From contig JADIZB010000021.1 in NCBI GenBank assembly GCA_016705005.1, positions 1 to 64,000 of the forward strand: DNA of 64,000 bases. The letters are read 5' to 3'. The notes beneath the pieces were generated by a model. That model was given only the letters and a program-made list of their open reading frames with translations, had not been told where the DNA came from and did no database searches. Both the position numbers and the translations under genes were made by a program. Shown one piece after another: positions 8,053 through 16,929 of this stretch (the stretch's first letter is position 1; each line of letters starts with the position of its first letter). Source of the stretch: Bacteroidales bacterium. GTDB taxonomy: Bacteria > Bacteroidota > Bacteroidia > Bacteroidales > Lentimicrobiaceae.

Positions 8053-9654
8053 ATGATTCATTTCAGAAACTGGCAGTATTTTACTGCCTTTTTTATTTTC
8101 TGCCTGTTTTCAGACAGCCTTGTTTCCCAGACCCTTACCGTGCCTTTCCAGCAGGATTACCGGGTTCAGCTTGAACGTCATTACCTGGGTTCAGGCAATG
8201 GGTGGCATCCGGTGTGGCCGGCCATGATCAATGCGGATGAAGATACTGTTCAATACGCTGATATCAGACCGTTCAGCAGCAGGTTCGCCAGAAGAGCGGT
8301 TGGCCGGAAACTGTTCAGCGAATCACTGATCAGGGTCAATAAACCGGATTTCAGGTTAATCATCGACCCTCTGGTGAACTTCTCAGCCGGAAAGCAGACC
8401 GATCCTGAGCGCAATACCTGGGTAAATACCAGGGGATTCAGGGCAGATGGAACCATTGGCAGGGACTTTTCGTTTCATACCGCTTTTTATGAAAGCCAGG
8501 CTGTGTTCGCTACATGGACCGACAGTGTTGTAAGGCAATTGTCAGTTGTTCCCGGACAAGCGAAATTTAAACCGTTTAAAGAAAACGGTTTTGACTATGC
8601 TTTTTCTGAAGGCCACATCAACTATACTCCGTCGAAGTATTTTAATTTCAGGTTCGGGCATGGCCGCAACTTTTTCGGGGATGGCTACCGCTCCCTGCTT
8701 TTGTCGGATGTGGCATTCAATTACCCTTATCTAATGGTTACCACCAAAGTCTGGAAACTGCAGTACGTCAACCTTTATGCCCAGATGATGGATTTGAGGA
8801 TGCCAAGAGCAGACTGGGATCCATGGCATAAGAAGTACACCACCATGCATTACCTTACCATGAATGTTACCCCCTGGCTCAACCTGGGAATTTTCGAAGC
8901 CATTGTGTGGAACTCTGGTGATTCAACGGGCAACAGGGGATTCGACATCAATTACCTGAATCCGGTCATTTTCTACCGGCCGGTTGAATTCTCTATGGGT
9001 TCGCCCGACAATGCTTTGCTGGGAGGCAGTTTAAGGATAAATCTCAGGGAAAAGGCATTTCTATATGCGCAGCTGATGCTCGACGAATTTAAACTTGACC
9101 ATGTGTTGAAGGGCGATGGATGGTGGGCCAACAAACACGGCTTCCAGCTGGGATTCAAGATATTTGACCCTTTTGATGTGAAAAATCTTTTCCTTCAGGC
9201 CGAATATAACCATGTGCGACCATATACCTATGCGCACAATGAATCAGTTCAGAATTACGGACATTACAATCAGCCGCTGGCCCATCCGCTGGGGGCCAAT
9301 TTCCGTGAAACAGATGTGATTGTCTCTTACCGGATTCAACGCTGGCTGTTCGATTATAAATTGGTTTACAGTATTCATGGAATTGATACTGCAGGGCTTA
9401 ACTTTGGTGGTGACATCTACAAGCCCTACCTTACCTATGTTACGGAATTTGGCAATAAAATAGGGCAGGGGCTGAAATCGACCCTGATGGTGAACGACCT
9501 GCGGGTTGGCTGGCTGGTGAATCCGGCAACCAACCTGCAACTGAACGCAGGTATTACCCTGCGAAACGAAATTTCAGGCACACATGATTACTCAGGAGTA
9601 CTCATTTGGTTTGGCCTCCGTTCATCTCTGTTTAACCTCTATTACGACTGGTAG
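8053..9654 (+). CDS. Capsule-assembly Wzi-like outer membrane beta-barrel
   Basis: A 533-aa secreted protein with an N-terminal signal peptide ending near 'SLVSQ' (about residue 25) and alternating aromatic strands through the rest, ending with a Trp, as expected for an outer membrane barrel. Segments such as 'FRFGHGRNFFGDGYRSLL' and 'FDINYLNPVIFYRP' are typical of the Wzi/RemB-like proteins of Bacteroidota. Wzi binds capsule at the cell surface in proteobacteria; relatives here include gliding-associated RemB. Directly downstream of the WecA-like gene, it probably anchors or assembles the polysaccharide made by this locus. Confidence 0.8.
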   Translation: MIHFRNWQYFTAFFIFCLFSDSLVSQTLTVPFQQDYRVQLERHYLGSGNGWHPVWPAMINADEDTVQYADIRPFSSRFARRAVGRKLFSESLIRVNKPDFRLIIDPLVNFSAGKQTDPERNTWVNTRGFRADGTIGRDFSFHTAFYESQAVFATWTDSVVRQLSVVPGQAKFKPFKENGFDYAFSEGHINYTPSKYFNFRFGHGRNFFGDGYRSLLLSDVAFNYPYLMVTTKVWKLQYVNLYAQMMDLRMPRADWDPWHKKYTTMHYLTMNVTPWLNLGIFEAIVWNSGDSTGNRGFDINYLNPVIFYRPVEFSMGSPDNALLGGSLRINLREKAFLYAQLMLDEFKLDHVLKGDGWWANKHGFQLGFKIFDPFDVKNLFLQAEYNHVRPYTYAHNESVQNYGHYNQPLAHPLGANFRETDVIVSYRIQRWLFDYKLVYSIHGIDTAGLNFGGDIYKPYLTYVTEFGNKIGQGLKSTLMVNDLRVGWLVNPATNLQLNAGITLRNEISGTHDYSGVLIWFGLRSSLFNLYYDW

Positions 9655-9857
9655 GGCAGGTCGGGTTGGTATTTGTTAAGAACAATTTTCTTAAAATCAC
9701 AGAAAAGTTTTTTAGCTTTTTAACCACCTGAAACTTAATACTGTCAAGGAATACAGATCTTTGATAAGTGTTGATGAATTTCATTTGTCATTCAATATTT
9801 GTAAATAGGTTCAGGATATTAAAAACCTTAATACCTTTATCGGAGAATTGTATAACC

Positions 9858-10871
9858 ATGAAATTTAACCTGAAACAAATTCTGCAGCTGTTTTTATTCA
9901 TGCTGCTTGTTATACTGTGCTTTCAGGCCCTGCTTCTGCTTTTCCCGCCCGAAGGATTCAGTTTGTTGAGTCCTTACAGGTTGTTGGGTGGTTTTGTGGT
10001 GTGCAATGTCATACTGTATCATAATCTTTCCTTTAACAGGTACTTCAGGACCCTGAAAAATTATTTCAGGTATTTTGCAATTCTTTCCCTGTCCTTACTT
10101 ATCAGCTGGGGAGCGCTGTATCTTCTTTCAAACCCGGGATCGGCTTTTTCCGGTAGTGCGGTGAACCTGCTTCCTTCATTTGCCGTCGTGATCTTCTTTT
10201 TTGTTTCAGGCCTGTTGATGAATAAAATATACCTTAATATGGCAGGTAAGGGTAATTACCTTGAAAATCAGGTTATTATGAAGCAGCTTGAGCTTGATCA
10301 CCTCAAGAATCAGTTGAATCCGCATTTTCTGTTCAACAGTCTGAACAATGTTGCTGCAACAATGCAGGTTGATACAGAACTGGCATTAAACTATATTTAT
10401 ACTCTTTCTTCTCTTTTACGGTATCAGGTTGAGAGTTCTGATAAAGAATCCGTAACTTTAGCGGAAGAAAATTTCTTTATCGAAAGTTTTCTCGGAATCG
10501 AGGAAGTTCGCCTGGGCGACCGGTGCGATTTGAGTTTCGATTCCGAAATATCAAATTCGGGCGAAAGAATACCCCCGATGCTTTTGCAACCTTTTGTTGA
10601 AAGGGCGATCAGGCAAAGCAACTGTTTGAGCAGTAAGGCAGTAATAAAGATACATTTACAGGAAAAAGACAAAGAGCTGTTTTTATTCACAAAAGGAACC
10701 ATTCCAAGCAACGCGCCCAAAGTCCAGTCAAATGGTATCGGGATTGAAAATGCAGTGAGAAGACTTGAAATGTTTTATCCGTCCTCGCACCGGATTATTC
10801 ATCAGCAGGTGAATGGTTTTTTTGAAACAAGCCTGTTTATTGACCTGAAAAGTTATAAACGAATTTCCTGA
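9858..10871 (+). CDS. LytS/YehU-type sensor histidine kinase with an eroded ATP-binding domain
   Basis: A 337-aa membrane kinase with about four N-terminal hydrophobic segments (residues 8-122), a short coiled region and the His_kinase box 'NQLNPHFLFNSLNN' (151-164, acceptor His156). The catalytic domain is abnormal. The N-box, usually VENAIKHG, reads 'VERAIRQSN' (247-255), so the metal-binding Asn is Arg, and the D-x-G box is not recognisable ('LFTKGTI'). The G2 box 'NGIGIENAVRRL' is kept. It may be a weak kinase or a pseudokinase. The ATG at 9858 is chosen over one 30 codons upstream because it starts directly before the first membrane segment. Confidence 0.85.
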   Translation: MKFNLKQILQLFLFMLLVILCFQALLLLFPPEGFSLLSPYRLLGGFVVCNVILYHNLSFNRYFRTLKNYFRYFAILSLSLLISWGALYLLSNPGSAFSGSAVNLLPSFAVVIFFFVSGLLMNKIYLNMAGKGNYLENQVIMKQLELDHLKNQLNPHFLFNSLNNVAATMQVDTELALNYIYTLSSLLRYQVESSDKESVTLAEENFFIESFLGIEEVRLGDRCDLSFDSEISNSGERIPPMLLQPFVERAIRQSNCLSSKAVIKIHLQEKDKELFLFTKGTIPSNAPKVQSNGIGIENAVRRLEMFYPSSHRIIHQQVNGFFETSLFIDLKSYKRIS

Positions 10872-10877
10872 TTCAGT

Positions 10878-11624
10878 ATGAATGATACGAACGAATATCT
10901 GAACCGTAGATTGCGTTGTCTGGTTGTAGACGATGAGCAACCTGCCCAATGGGTTCTCAGTAATTTCATCAATCAGACAACATCACTTGAGCTGATAGCC
11001 TGTGTTTATGATGGACTGGAGGCAATGAAGGTTATTAACACGGACGATATTGACCTTCTTTTTCTTGACATTAACCTTCCCGGCATGGGGGGGCTCGAAA
11101 TGCTGAACATACTCGACAAACAACCAATGATTATTTTTACAACGGCATTTTCATCCTATGCCGTCAACAGTTTTGATTATAATGTGGTTGACTATCTTGT
11201 TAAACCGATCAGTCGTGAACTCTTTGACCGGGCAGTGAAAAGGGCCCTCGAAAGGGTGAAGTCAGGGGAAGAAATACAGGAGGATGAGGTTGTTGATAAG
11301 GCGAAAATGGTTGAAGTGAACACCGGTGGTGATTTTGAATACGTGGAAGCCGGTAAGATCATGTATATACAGAGCTATGGCAATTATGTCAAGGTTTTTA
11401 CAACCACACGCATGATTCTGGGGACCTCTACCACCCACAAGATGTTCAGTGCCCTGCCAAAATCCTTGTTTCTGAGGATTCACAAGTCTTATATTGTGAA
11501 CAAGGACTTCATAGGTTCATACAATAATTCCGGAATTATGGTTGAAAAGGAAAAACTTCCGATTGGGATTTCCTACCGGCAATCGGTGATCAGCCGTCTG
11601 GAAATGCTGAAAACTATAAAATAG
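10878..11624 (+). CDS. LytTR-family response regulator
   Basis: A 248-aa two-domain regulator. The receiver domain (about 11-130) shows the acidic pair in 'VVDDE' (16-20), the phosphoacceptor Asp64 in 'LFLDINLPGM', the conserved Thr in 'FTTAFSSYAV' and Lys in 'VDYLVKPIS'. The C-terminal LytTR DNA-binding domain (about 145-248) includes 'SYGNYVKVFT' and 'FLRIHKSYIVN'. It follows the LytS-type kinase by 6 nt and is its evident partner. Targets are unknown; the neighbouring polysaccharide genes are the obvious candidates, but nothing in the sequence proves it. Confidence 0.92.
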   Translation: MNDTNEYLNRRLRCLVVDDEQPAQWVLSNFINQTTSLELIACVYDGLEAMKVINTDDIDLLFLDINLPGMGGLEMLNILDKQPMIIFTTAFSSYAVNSFDYNVVDYLVKPISRELFDRAVKRALERVKSGEEIQEDEVVDKAKMVEVNTGGDFEYVEAGKIMYIQSYGNYVKVFTTTRMILGTSTTHKMFSALPKSLFLRIHKSYIVNKDFIGSYNNSGIMVEKEKLPIGISYRQSVISRLEMLKTIK

Positions 11625-11704
11625 TTTTCCCATCAGAAAAGGCCGGAAACAGCCTGTGATTTCATGCCATTATGATGTTGAACCCTGATATGGGTAGGGT
11701 ATTG

Positions 11705-11760
11705 GGGGCGCGGTGCGCTGCGCCGGCGGCGCGCGGGGGGGGGGGGGGGGGGGGGGGGCG
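11705..11760. repeat. GC-rich block with a 24-G homopolymer
   Basis: Positions 11735-11758 are 24 consecutive G residues, preceded by about 30 nt of almost pure G+C. This sits in an AT-rich 476-nt gap (11625-12100) between the response regulator and upp. No gene is supported; a 78-codon open frame crossing the G run is low-complexity. The block could be a hypermutable tract, but an assembly or sequencing artefact is at least as likely. The rest of the gap holds a probable upp promoter (-7 box TATATTTG at 12043-12050). Confidence 0.7.
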
Positions 11761-12042
11761 AAGTTGGGCCGCCTTAATATCTTCAATTGTTCTTTGCTAC
11801 AATGGTTGCGGTGCTCTGCACCTTGAATATTCGCCCTACGATCATTTTAACCCGTTTATTTCGATGCTTCGGCTGCATCTGATTGCATGGAAATCAGACG
11901 GTCTCTGATCAGATCCCGGATAGGGATAACCCGCTATAAAAAGCTCTGACATCAGTTCCGGCTTTCATGGCTGGATTTGGTGAAAGATTTTTTATAAAGC
12001 ATCATCCCTGATATATAAGCTTACAAAGTATCATTAATTCAC

Positions 12043-12050
12043 TATATTTG
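12043..12050 (+). promoter_or_regulatory. Bacteroidota -7 box of upp
   Basis: TATATTTG matches TAnnTTTG and lies 51 nt upstream of the upp start. No good -33 element is visible at the expected spacing. Confidence 0.5.
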
Positions 12051-12100
12051 CAAAGCATTTACGGTATTATCTTTGTTTTTCAGGAATTAAGCACTTTGTC

Positions 12101-12751
12101 ATGGTAAGAAATCTGGGTGCACAGGCTTCGGTATTCAATCAGTTTATCTCCGAGCTTCGTGATGCAACTATTCAACAGGATAGTCTGCGTTTCCGTTTTA
12201 ATATGGAGCGCCTGGGCGCCATTTTTGCTTATGAAATCAGCCGTCAGCTTGATTATGAGGTAAAAGAGGTCGTAACCCCGTTAGGCGTTGCAGAAGTTCC
12301 GGTATTGAAGGACTATCCTGTGCTGGCTACCATCCTGAGGGCTGGCCTTCCCGTTCACCGGGGAATGATGAACGTTTTTGACAAGTCGGAAAACGCGTTT
12401 GTTTCAGCTTACCGCAAACACAGTAAAGACGGACGCTTCGACATTCAGGTAGAGTATGTTTCCTGCCCCGACCTAACCGACCGTATCATCATTTTGTCTG
12501 ATCCCATGCTTGCGACCGGCGCTTCGCTGGTACTGAGCTACAAGGCACTGCTTGCAAAGGGCAAACCCAGGCATACGCATATTGTTACGCTCATTGCCAG
12601 TACACAGGGGGTTGAATATGTGAAGCGGAGCCTTCCTTCTGATGACGTTACATTGTGGGTAGGTGCCATCGACGATGAACTTACAGCTCAGGCCTATATT
12701 GTGCCGGGCCTTGGCGATGCCGGTGATCTGGCATTCGGCAACAAGATATGA
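12101..12751 (+). CDS. upp: Uracil phosphoribosyltransferase
   Basis: A 216-aa pyrimidine salvage enzyme that makes UMP from uracil and PRPP. The PRPP-binding loop is visible in 'IIILSDPMLATGAS' (about 130-143), the uracil-binding C-terminus in 'IVPGLGDAGDLAFG', and the flexible region in 'ILRAGLPVHRGM'. Length and start fit the family. It stands alone between a -7 box upstream and a rho-independent terminator directly downstream, so it is probably monocistronic. Function is cytoplasmic and unrelated to its neighbours. Confidence 0.96.
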   Translation: MVRNLGAQASVFNQFISELRDATIQQDSLRFRFNMERLGAIFAYEISRQLDYEVKEVVTPLGVAEVPVLKDYPVLATILRAGLPVHRGMMNVFDKSENAFVSAYRKHSKDGRFDIQVEYVSCPDLTDRIIILSDPMLATGASLVLSYKALLAKGKPRHTHIVTLIASTQGVEYVKRSLPSDDVTLWVGAIDDELTAQAYIVPGLGDAGDLAFGNKI

Positions 12752-12781
12752 ATTCAGCAGAATGCTGAAAAATGAACTCCG

Positions 12782-12806
12782 GCAGAACTCAGGTTCTGCT
12801 TTTTTA
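12782..12806 (+). terminator. Rho-independent terminator of upp
   Basis: Stem gcagaac/gttctgc (12782-12788 with 12793-12799), 4-nt loop, followed by a T run. It starts 30 nt after the upp stop. Confidence 0.85.
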
Positions 12807-12845
12807 TTTTAACATTTTCCCCGGTTTGCCCGCGTCCTCCTTGTT

Positions 12846-12926
12846 GGCGCGCATCTTTTTTTCAGATGCGTGCCATTGTAAATGCGTTCCCGTTGGTTGA
12901 CGTTCATCTTTTTTCAGCTGCGTGTC
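12846..12926. repeat. Two related hairpins in the upp-permease gap
   Basis: A strong imperfect 11-bp hairpin at 12846-12874 (ggcgcgcatct paired with agatgcgtgcc around a T-rich loop) is followed by a decayed copy at about 12899-12926 (catct, T run, agctgcg). They could be a duplicated terminator or a small repetitive element. The gap also has a -7 box TAAGTTTG at 12952-12959 upstream of the permease. Confidence 0.5.
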
Positions 12927-12973
12927 GCTGGGTATTGATCTGAAAAAATCGTAAGTTTGTAAAAAATAAGCCC

Positions 12974-14215
12974 ATGACCACACTGGTTAAGGAAAATATT
13001 AAAATCTCCCTTGATTCCATCAGGAGCCACCTGCTCAGGAGCATACTCACTGTGATGATTATTGCATTCGGAATCATGGCCCTGGTTGGAATTCTCACTT
13101 CGATCGATGCCATCAAATACTATCTGACCGAAAATTTCACGATGATGGGGGCCAATACTTTCACCATCAGGAACAGAAGTATGAGGGTACAGATGGGCAA
13201 TAACCAATCACTGCCCAGAAACTATCGCGAGATCACCTGGGATGAGGCCATGGATTTTAAGGAAAATTTTACTTTCCCGGCTTTTACATCAGTTTTCACC
13301 TTCGCCACACATACGGCGACATTGAAATATGGTTCCGAAAAAACCAACCCGAATGTTCCGGTTGTTGGCTCTGATGAAAATTATGTCATTACATCGGGGA
13401 ATGAAATTCAATCGGGTAGAAACATCTCCATTGCTGAGGTGTATTCGAGTTCTCATGTGGCCATACTGGGTGCTGATCTGGTTAAAAAGCTGTTCTCTCC
13501 CGGAGTTGACCCGATCGACCGGATTGTTAGTATCGGGCCTGGAAAGTACAGGGTAATTGGTGTGCTGAAAGCAAAAGGGTCCAGTATGGGCTTCAATCCT
13601 GATAACATCTGCATACTTCCGATCACAAACGTAAAGCAGGCATTTTCGCGCCCGGGAATGTCATTCTCGATCAATGTGATGGCGGCCGATCCTACGAGAC
13701 TTGATGCAGCCATCGGAGAAGCAACCGGATTGTTCCGGATAATCCGTAAAGTACGGGTCGAAGATGAGAATAGTTTTGATCTGGCCAAGAGTGATAATCT
13801 GTCGGAGATGCTTTTCGACAACCTGAAGTATCTCCGGTATGCCGCAACCATAATCGGGGTAATTACCCTGATCGGTGCAGCCATCGGGCTGATGAACATA
13901 ATGCTTGTTTCCGTTACCGAACGGACGCGCGAAATTGGTGTAAGAATGGCGTTAGGAGCCAACCGGAGGACCATTCGTAACCAGTTTCTGACCGAGGCGG
14001 TTGTTATCGGGCAAATCGGCGGAATGGTGGGAATAATTCTCGGAATCGCAATAGGTAATCTGCTGTCGTTTATCATTGGTTCCGGTTTTATCGTTCCATG
14101 GGCCTGGATCTTACTTGGCGTGGTTTTATGCTTCGGCGTAGCGGTGCTTTCGGGCATTATTCCAGCCTCCAGGGCCTCCCGACTCGATCCGGTTGAATCG
14201 TTGCGTTATGAATAA
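12974..14215 (+). CDS. MacB-type ABC transporter permease (FtsX fold)
   Basis: A 413-aa inner-membrane permease of the MacB/FtsX type: an N-terminal membrane segment (about 20-45), a ~240-residue periplasmic MacB core domain, then three C-terminal membrane segments containing 'VTERTREIGVRMALGANR', the conserved coupling region, and ending in 'SRLDPVESLRYE'. These permeases power tripartite efflux or envelope mechanotransmission together with an ATPase and often a membrane fusion protein. No ATPase or fusion protein is encoded next to it here, so partners must lie elsewhere. The next gene starts 18 nt downstream. Confidence 0.9.
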   Translation: MTTLVKENIKISLDSIRSHLLRSILTVMIIAFGIMALVGILTSIDAIKYYLTENFTMMGANTFTIRNRSMRVQMGNNQSLPRNYREITWDEAMDFKENFTFPAFTSVFTFATHTATLKYGSEKTNPNVPVVGSDENYVITSGNEIQSGRNISIAEVYSSSHVAILGADLVKKLFSPGVDPIDRIVSIGPGKYRVIGVLKAKGSSMGFNPDNICILPITNVKQAFSRPGMSFSINVMAADPTRLDAAIGEATGLFRIIRKVRVEDENSFDLAKSDNLSEMLFDNLKYLRYAATIIGVITLIGAAIGLMNIMLVSVTERTREIGVRMALGANRRTIRNQFLTEAVVIGQIGGMVGIILGIAIGNLLSFIIGSGFIVPWAWILLGVVLCFGVAVLSGIIPASRASRLDPVESLRYE

Positions 14216-14232
14216 CCCCTGACTTCTTTTCT

Positions 14233-15570
14233 ATGGAACCTGACCTCCTGGTTTATTGTCAGAAAATTACTCCCCGGATACGATATATCCTTGAACTGAT
14301 TCTGGATGACATCCTCGGTCTGCATTACGCTGCGACAGACCGTATTTCGGATTATGAATCCTTTGACGGAGCCAGGATATGTTATCACAGCCAGCCCATG
14401 GGTGCCGGAAAAGAATTGGTGATCCTTCCTTGCGGTTTGCTGACGGAGAAAGCCATCAACCCCCATCAGCTCAGCTTTTTTGATTTTGATTCTTCACGGG
14501 CTTTCTTCCCTGTCTACAGTAAATTGTCGCCCATTCCGTTCGATCTTTTTGCCGCTTCTTTCTATATGGTGAGCCGATATGAAGAGTATCTGCCTTATAT
14601 GCGCGACGAACATGGCCGTTTTTCTGCTACCTACGGAATCGCTATGCAGCAGGGCTTCCTTCAGCAACCTGTGGTCAACCAATGGACGCTTCTGTTGAAA
14701 AAACATTTACAGGAACTTTTTCCGTTTCTGACGTTCAGAAAAAGTGAATTCAGTTTTCTTCCGACAATTGATATTGATTCGGCCTGGGCCTACCAGAACA
14801 AAGGCCTGATCCGGACCATGGGTGGATATCTCAAGGATCTGGGGAAATCTGACCTCGCGGAGATTAAAAAAAGAACCAGGGTATTGTTAAGGCTTGAGAA
14901 GGATCCTTTTGATACCTATGACCTGATGCGCGACATCCATAACAGGTACAAACTAAAGCCATACTTCTTTATACTCTTTGCTGATTACGGTCTGAACGAT
15001 AAAAATGTCCCGGTCAACAACAGCAGATTTCAGACCCTGGTGAAATCGCTCGCAGACTATGCAAGGGTTGGCATTCATCCTTCCTATGCCTCCAACAGTG
15101 ATCCTGAAGTGCTTTCTAAAGAGATCTTCAGGCTGTCACAGGTGTTGAAAGCGGAAATTACTGCCAGCCGTCAGCATTTTCTTAAACTATCGTTGCCCGA
15201 AACCTATCGTAACCTCATTAACCTGGATATTACAGATGATTATACGATGGGCTTTGCCGGGCAACCTGGTTTCAGGGCCGGAATCTGCACCCCATTCAGA
15301 TGGTATGACCTGGAAGCGGAGGCTGCCACTGAATTGACCATTCACCCGTTTACACTGATGGAAGGCACCCTTCGCGATTACCTTAATCTGGGCCCTGCAG
15401 GTGCCCTGCAACAGATCAGGCTACTGGTTGACCGGGTAAAGGCTGTAAATGGGAACTTTATCAGCCTGTGGCACAATGAAAGCTTCTCAAATGAAAAAAG
15501 ATGGGCAGGCTGGGTAACGGTTTATGAGCAGATGCTGGATTACATATTTGCAGAAGATTCCCATAAATAG
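14233..15570 (+). CDS. Polysaccharide deacetylase-like protein (DUF7033-type N-terminus)
   Basis: A 445-aa protein common in Bacteroidota. The N-terminal ~130 residues form an uncharacterised domain with 'SFFDFDSSRAFFPVYS' and 'FAASFYMVSRYEEYLP'. The rest resembles a NodB-fold deacetylase: 'FLPTIDIDSAWAYQ' holds the first acidic motif and 'RVGIHPSYASN' a possible metal His, while the later 'PFRWYDLEAEAATELTIHPF' is typical of this group. The substrate is unknown. It follows the permease by 18 nt and is probably cotranscribed with it. Confidence 0.75.
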   Translation: MEPDLLVYCQKITPRIRYILELILDDILGLHYAATDRISDYESFDGARICYHSQPMGAGKELVILPCGLLTEKAINPHQLSFFDFDSSRAFFPVYSKLSPIPFDLFAASFYMVSRYEEYLPYMRDEHGRFSATYGIAMQQGFLQQPVVNQWTLLLKKHLQELFPFLTFRKSEFSFLPTIDIDSAWAYQNKGLIRTMGGYLKDLGKSDLAEIKKRTRVLLRLEKDPFDTYDLMRDIHNRYKLKPYFFILFADYGLNDKNVPVNNSRFQTLVKSLADYARVGIHPSYASNSDPEVLSKEIFRLSQVLKAEITASRQHFLKLSLPETYRNLINLDITDDYTMGFAGQPGFRAGICTPFRWYDLEAEAATELTIHPFTLMEGTLRDYLNLGPAGALQQIRLLVDRVKAVNGNFISLWHNESFSNEKRWAGWVTVYEQMLDYIFAEDSHK

Positions 15571-15628
15571 GTTCTGACCGGTTCCTTCTTACTGCTTCAG
15601 CTGATTTTACCTGATTCATTGTCCCCCT

Positions 15629-15660
15629 TTTGTGGGCTGTCTGTTCATTAACTATCTTTG
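15629..15660 (+). promoter_or_regulatory. Consensus Bacteroidota promoter of upxY
   Basis: TTTG (15629-15632), a 20-nt spacer and TATCTTTG (15653-15660) match the Bacteroidota consensus. The -7 box overlaps a possible upstream TTG start of the next gene, so translation must begin later, at ATG 15673 or 15679, leaving a very short leader. Confidence 0.8.
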
Positions 15661-15672
15661 CATCCGATAAAA

Positions 15673-16212
15673 ATGCAAATGAAAGAAGCCTCCAGGCCCT
15701 CTTTATTGGTTGATTCTCCTGAAAACAGATGGTATGCCTGTTTTGTAAAGCCCCGTTCCGAGAAGGTCGTAGCAGTGAGAATGTCGGAAACAGGCATCGA
15801 TTGCTATCTTCCGCTGCAAAGGATCAGGCGGCGGTGGAGCGACCGTATCAAATGGGTTAATGAGCCACTGATCAGATCATATGTTTTTGTAAGGGTGAAC
15901 AACCAGAGCTTCCGTAAAGTGCTTTTTATTGAAGGATTTCTCCGTTTCATCACATTCGAAGGCAGGGCAGTGCCGATTCCGGATAATCAGATCGAAGCCC
16001 TGAAAATAGTCCTTGACAAAGGGGTGGATCTGGAAGTTACCGTCGAAAGCTTTGAAGCCGGACAACAGGTTGAAGTTATTGCAGGCCCGCTGATTGGTCT
16101 GAAAGGGGAGCTTGTTGAAACCCGCGGCACCAAAAGGATGCTGCTTCGTCTTGACCAGATTAACCAGGGGATTCTGGTAACCATCGATTCGAGCTTGCTG
16201 GCACGCATCTGA
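15673..16212 (+). CDS. UpxY-family transcription antiterminator (NusG paralogue)
   Basis: A 179-aa NusG-type protein. The NGN domain is visible from 'WYACFVKPRSEKVVAVRM' onward, with 'PLIRSYVFVRV' in the middle, and the C-terminal KOW domain has 'QQVEVIAGPLIGLKGELVE'. UpxY proteins act in cis at the leaders of capsule operons to let RNA polymerase read through. Here no polysaccharide operon follows: downstream lies a ~700-nt gap and then a membrane protein. The start at 15673 is set by the promoter upstream. It may act in trans on distant operons or be a leftover of a lost locus. Confidence 0.85.
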   Translation: MQMKEASRPSLLVDSPENRWYACFVKPRSEKVVAVRMSETGIDCYLPLQRIRRRWSDRIKWVNEPLIRSYVFVRVNNQSFRKVLFIEGFLRFITFEGRAVPIPDNQIEALKIVLDKGVDLEVTVESFEAGQQVEVIAGPLIGLKGELVETRGTKRMLLRLDQINQGILVTIDSSLLARI

Positions 16213-16662
16213 ACGTTCTCACCGATTTCAATTATCTGATTCTTTCCGAACGAAATTGACGTAGATGAACGCCTGTGCCCTGAGTCAGAGGTGATCAGGC
16301 TGCTCCGGATTCCGGGCGTATCGCCAGCCGGAAATTAAAGAGCATGAATTGTCCTGTTTTGTGCGGCGCATAAGTGCCAAGATTGCAACTATCTGATTAA
16401 CTGTGTAAATGAAAAATATTTTGGGAGCTTTTGGGTGCTGCAAGCTATTTTTGTGGCATGTTCATCAGGTGATATAAAATTCAAAGCGGGACAGAGAGAA
16501 TCCAAATTATAATCTGAAAGGAAATCTTTTATGGAGATTGTTTATCGTTCAATTTAATGTATTTCGCGTCCTGTCATTAAAGGGATTACCCTTTCCATTT
16601 CACATGATTTTCTTTTTTGTAAATCATGAGATGTAAAGTTGCCACGCAATCAAGCAAATTTT

Positions 16663-16752
16663 CCTCTGCGGCGCTCTGCGTAATAACTCTGCGAACTCCG
16701 CGGTAAATTCTTTAACCGCAAAGAACGCTGAGAAGGCGCAAAGACCGCAAAG
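16663..16752. repeat. Imperfect inverted repeat in a 717-nt non-coding gap
   Basis: The left arm (16663-16707) is rich in ctctgcg units and ends cgcggtaaa. The right arm (16710-16752) runs tttaaccgc to gaccgcaaag and is roughly its reverse complement, giving a long imperfect palindrome of the kind often scattered in Bacteroidota genomes. The rest of the gap 16213-16929 shows no supported gene. Confidence 0.6.
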
Positions 16753-16880
16753 TGAACATTGAATTCTTTATGGGTAAACCTGGCTTCGGGTCAGAACCGG
16801 CTTCTAGAAATGAAAAAATAAAATTGGGTGCTGCAATGTACAGAACAGGAATTGTTAACTCTTTGTTAATTCGTTCATTG

Positions 16881-16912
16881 CTTGATATTTGGAATGTTTT
16901 TAATTATCTTTG
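16881..16912 (+). promoter_or_regulatory. Bacteroidota promoter of the 265-aa membrane protein
   Basis: CTTG (16881-16884), a 20-nt spacer and TATCTTTG (16905-16912) fit the consensus. It overlaps an upstream in-frame ATG at 16882 and therefore supports ATG 16930 as the true start. Confidence 0.7.
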
Positions 16913-16929
16913 GGTTAAAAACAGTCGTG

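Noticed and set aside
11672..11908. 78-codon frame crossing the poly-G tract
   Set aside because: It encodes a glycine run from the 24-G block and is probably an artefact.
13453..14157. 234-codon - strand frame opposite the permease gene
   Set aside because: Antisense shadow of a well-recognised MacB-type permease; no protein features.
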